A stretch of 33,895 nt of DNA, taken from contig CANJZQ010000024.1 in the NCBI GenBank assembly GCA_947479535.1, positions 1 through 33,895 on the forward strand, given 5' to 3'. Below are positions 32,553 to 33,895 of this stretch, one piece after another (the stretch's first letter is position 1; the number at the start of each line of letters is the position of its first letter). Source of the DNA: Oligoflexales bacterium (GTDB lineage: Bacteria > Bdellovibrionota_B > Oligoflexia > Oligoflexales > RGVZ01). The translations under genes and the position numbers were made by a program. The notes under the pieces were generated by a model. The model was not told the DNA's origin and did no database searches. It saw nothing but the letters and a program-made list of their open reading frames with translations.

Positions 32553-32582
32553 AAAAAAACGGGCTCGTGTCTAACAAGCTCC
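32553..32582 (-). terminator. Rho-independent terminator upstream of the small basic protein gene
   Basis: On the minus strand GGAGCTTGT pairs with ACGAGCCC (8 pairs, one bulged A, one G-U), with loop TAGAC, followed by G and seven Ts. It lies about 40 bases behind the barrel gene stop and about 20 bases before the start of the 40-residue gene. Confidence 0.7.
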
Positions 32583-32623
32583 GGGGTCTTTACACCATGC
32601 TCTGGACTTGTTGCCAGTGGAAT

Positions 32624-33310
32624 TTACAGTTTCATGCCCAAGCTTAAGAAAACATTATTGAAAGGACCAAAAGTCTGGGCAAACAGCTGCATCGTGGTCT
32701 TTTCGTTTTTGGTTTCAGTCGCACTTGTGACGGTCGTTGTTTTTTCAATCGCAAAAAGCGGGGATTCGTAGAACGCCGATTCCAGTTCAAAAAACAGGGT
32801 GTCATCCAGTGCCATGCGAAGTCCCAGACCGGAGCTGTGGAACAGACCACTGACAGCGGTTTCCGTGTATCCTGCCGCGTTGAAGGTGGCTTCTGAGTCA
32901 GATTTGAAGGAACCGCCAGCAAAGGCAAAAGGCACGGCGCTTTGGCTAAAAGGGCTGAAATAATAACGGACCCCGCCGCCAAGGACCAGGTCCACACTGT
33001 TGTCCGGGGCTTTGCCGCTTTTTCCTGATGAGTAGCTGTTGATCCCCAACCCGCCAGTGGCGAACCAGCTCATCGTCTGGCTGAGGGTGTCGTGGTAGCG
33101 ACCCGTGGCGCCGAAGGAGGATTTGGTTCCGGAATCAACCCCGTCTGCCTTCGTTTTTTGGGTGCTGAACAGCAATGTCCCCAGAGTTGCCTCCGTGGCA
33201 AAGGCGGATCCGCTGGCAAAGCAGAGGAGGCCCAAAGACATTGCCACGCGGCTCAACAGGCTGCAGGACGTTGTGCCGAAAAAGCTGACGGATGGTTTGC
33301 GAATGGACAT
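32624..33310 (-). CDS. Outer-membrane beta-barrel protein
   Basis: A 228-residue protein with a signal peptide (residues 1-38, ending SAFA). The rest shows regular amphipathic beta strands (LFSTQKTKADGV, WFATGGLGINSY, VDLVLGGGVRYYF, AVPFAFAGGSF, LGLRMALDDTLFFELESAFY) and ends FLSLGMKL. This is the look of an 8-stranded OmpA/OmpW-like barrel. The ATG at 33310 has GAGGGG seven bases upstream. It is the gene before the terminator at 32553-32582. The function is unknown. Confidence 0.75.
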   Translation of the reverse strand: MSIRKPSVSFFGTTSCSLLSRVAMSLGLLCFASGSAFATEATLGTLLFSTQKTKADGVDSGTKSSFGATGRYHDTLSQTMSWFATGGLGINSYSSGKSGKAPDNSVDLVLGGGVRYYFSPFSQSAVPFAFAGGSFKSDSEATFNAAGYTETAVSGLFHSSGLGLRMALDDTLFFELESAFYESPLFAIEKTTTVTSATETKNEKTTMQLFAQTFGPFNNVFLSLGMKL

Positions 33311-33348
33311 CGTATTCCCCTCAAAATGGCTTGGACTTTCGAGGGATA

Positions 33349-33895
33349 CTACAGGCTAACTGATGGACTTGTCACGACAAAGAATGAGAAGCCGGAGACT
33401 TGCTCCTGGCACTTGGCGGTGACTTTCGCCGTAAAAGTTCCAATGGAATCGTACGCGTTTTCCGGAACGACAAAGGTGTCTTCTGTGCCGGCCAACGCAG
33501 CAGAACTGTAGACCGGTTTGCTGTTGGCATCAAAAATCGTGACAGACCATTTGTAGTCCGTGATGGTCCCAAATGGATTGCCAACCCGGTTGATCGTGCG
33601 GGTGACAGAGTCCCATACGGGCGTGCTCATGGCGCTTAAATTCAAGGGCGGTGCGGTCACTGGATACTTGGCTCCGGCAAGCGGTTGGGTGCCCGGAGAT
33701 GTTTCTGCGTCAGTCCTGCGCGGTTCAAACAGGACCACTTCGAAGCTTTTTAATCGCGCCGCACTGCCAAGCGTGATGCGGCGACCAAAAATCCGGTCGC
33801 CCGCAAGGCTGTCGTCGCTGGCCCCATCGTCAAGCAGCGTTTGATCCCATGCGACCGTACTCCCGCCGGAGGTCGTTGTGGCGCCGTTAATGATA
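33349..33895 (-). CDS. C-terminal part of a secreted modular protein (5' partial)
   Basis: The frame is open to the right edge, so only the last about 180 residues are visible. The segment starts inside a Thr/Ser-rich and Asp-rich region (GATTTSGGSTVAWDQTLLDD) and has GDRIFGRRITLGSAARLKSFEVVLF. It ends with an Ig-like or PKD-like domain (TDYKWSVTIFDANSKPVYSS, ENAYDSIGTFTAKVTAKC). It lies 38 bases upstream of the barrel gene on the same strand, suggesting an operon. The style is similar to the large secreted protein at the left edge but the two are not obviously homologous. Confidence 0.6.
   Translation of the reverse strand, partial: IINGATTTSGGSTVAWDQTLLDDGASDDSLAGDRIFGRRITLGSAARLKSFEVVLFEPRRTDAETSPGTQPLAGAKYPVTAPPLNLSAMSTPVWDSVTRTINRVGNPFGTITDYKWSVTIFDANSKPVYSSAALAGTEDTFVVPENAYDSIGTFTAKVTAKCQEQVSGFSFFVVTSPSVSL

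Noticed and set aside
1-33895. Mobile elements, CRISPR arrays, tRNA, rRNA or tmRNA
   Set aside because: No transposase or integrase motifs, no regularly spaced short repeats of CRISPR type, and no RNA gene signatures were recognised by eye.

Overview
The window looks like a Gram-negative, double-membraned bacterium of roughly 53% GC. It carries a tolQ-tolR-tolA-tolB envelope operon, several lipoproteins with lipoboxes, and several outer-membrane beta-barrel proteins. The closest guess from gene style is the Bdellovibrionota/Oligoflexia or another former deltaproteobacterial lineage. That guess is an inference, since no rRNA or other phylogenetic marker is present. There is no phage, transposon, CRISPR array, tRNA or rRNA in the window; it reads as ordinary chromosome with a few lineage-specific islands.

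Layout. (1) 1-3.9 kb: the 3' part of a very large secreted protein with Ig-like domains, Thr/Gly/Ser-rich linkers with tandem DNA repeats, and paired Cys-rich modules. (2) 4.0-8.0 kb: a periplasmic/outer-membrane redox island. Four tightly packed minus-strand genes encode a thioredoxin-like lipoprotein, a TlpA-like thioredoxin, a small lipoprotein ending in a Gly-rich CPTC tail (DUF4266-like) and an outer-membrane barrel (DUF3570-like). A divergent lipoprotein with a C-terminal thioredoxin-like domain sits opposite. (3) 8.0-12.4 kb: polA overlapping, by one base, a tatC gene that continues in frame into a signal-peptide-like segment and a barrel-like domain. (4) 12.5-15.0 kb: citrate synthase with repeats in its promoter region, an EVE-domain protein and a barrel-like hypothetical. 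(5) 15.1-19.8 kb: a hyperacidic small protein with a clear terminator, then tolQRAB from its own promoter without pal, then a DUF454 membrane protein. (6) 19.7-22.0 kb: a YihX-like HAD phosphatase and a Nudix-glycerate kinase fusion, transcribed head to head with overlapping start codons. (7) 22.0-27.3 kb: a minus-strand run smpB - glutaredoxin - secreted TPR metalloprotease - Mrp ATPase - MFS transporter - secreted hypothetical, mostly overlapping. (8) 27.3-33.9 kb: RluA-type pseudouridine synthase, an aspartoacylase-family amidohydrolase with a secreted partner, a lipoprotein overlapping pfkA, a 40-residue basic protein, an outer-membrane barrel, and the end of another secreted protein.

How they work together. 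The core genes (polA, gltA, tolQRAB, smpB, mrp, pfkA, rluA) are standard housekeeping. The most promising candidate for a little-described system is the redox island at 4.3-8.0 kb, where four of five proteins carry a CxxC pair, each with a different middle dipeptide, and the fifth is an outer-membrane barrel. The TatC fusion, the Nudix-glycerate kinase fusion and the mutually overlapping start codons are the other main curiosities. All functional calls come from reading motifs by eye; no database search was run.
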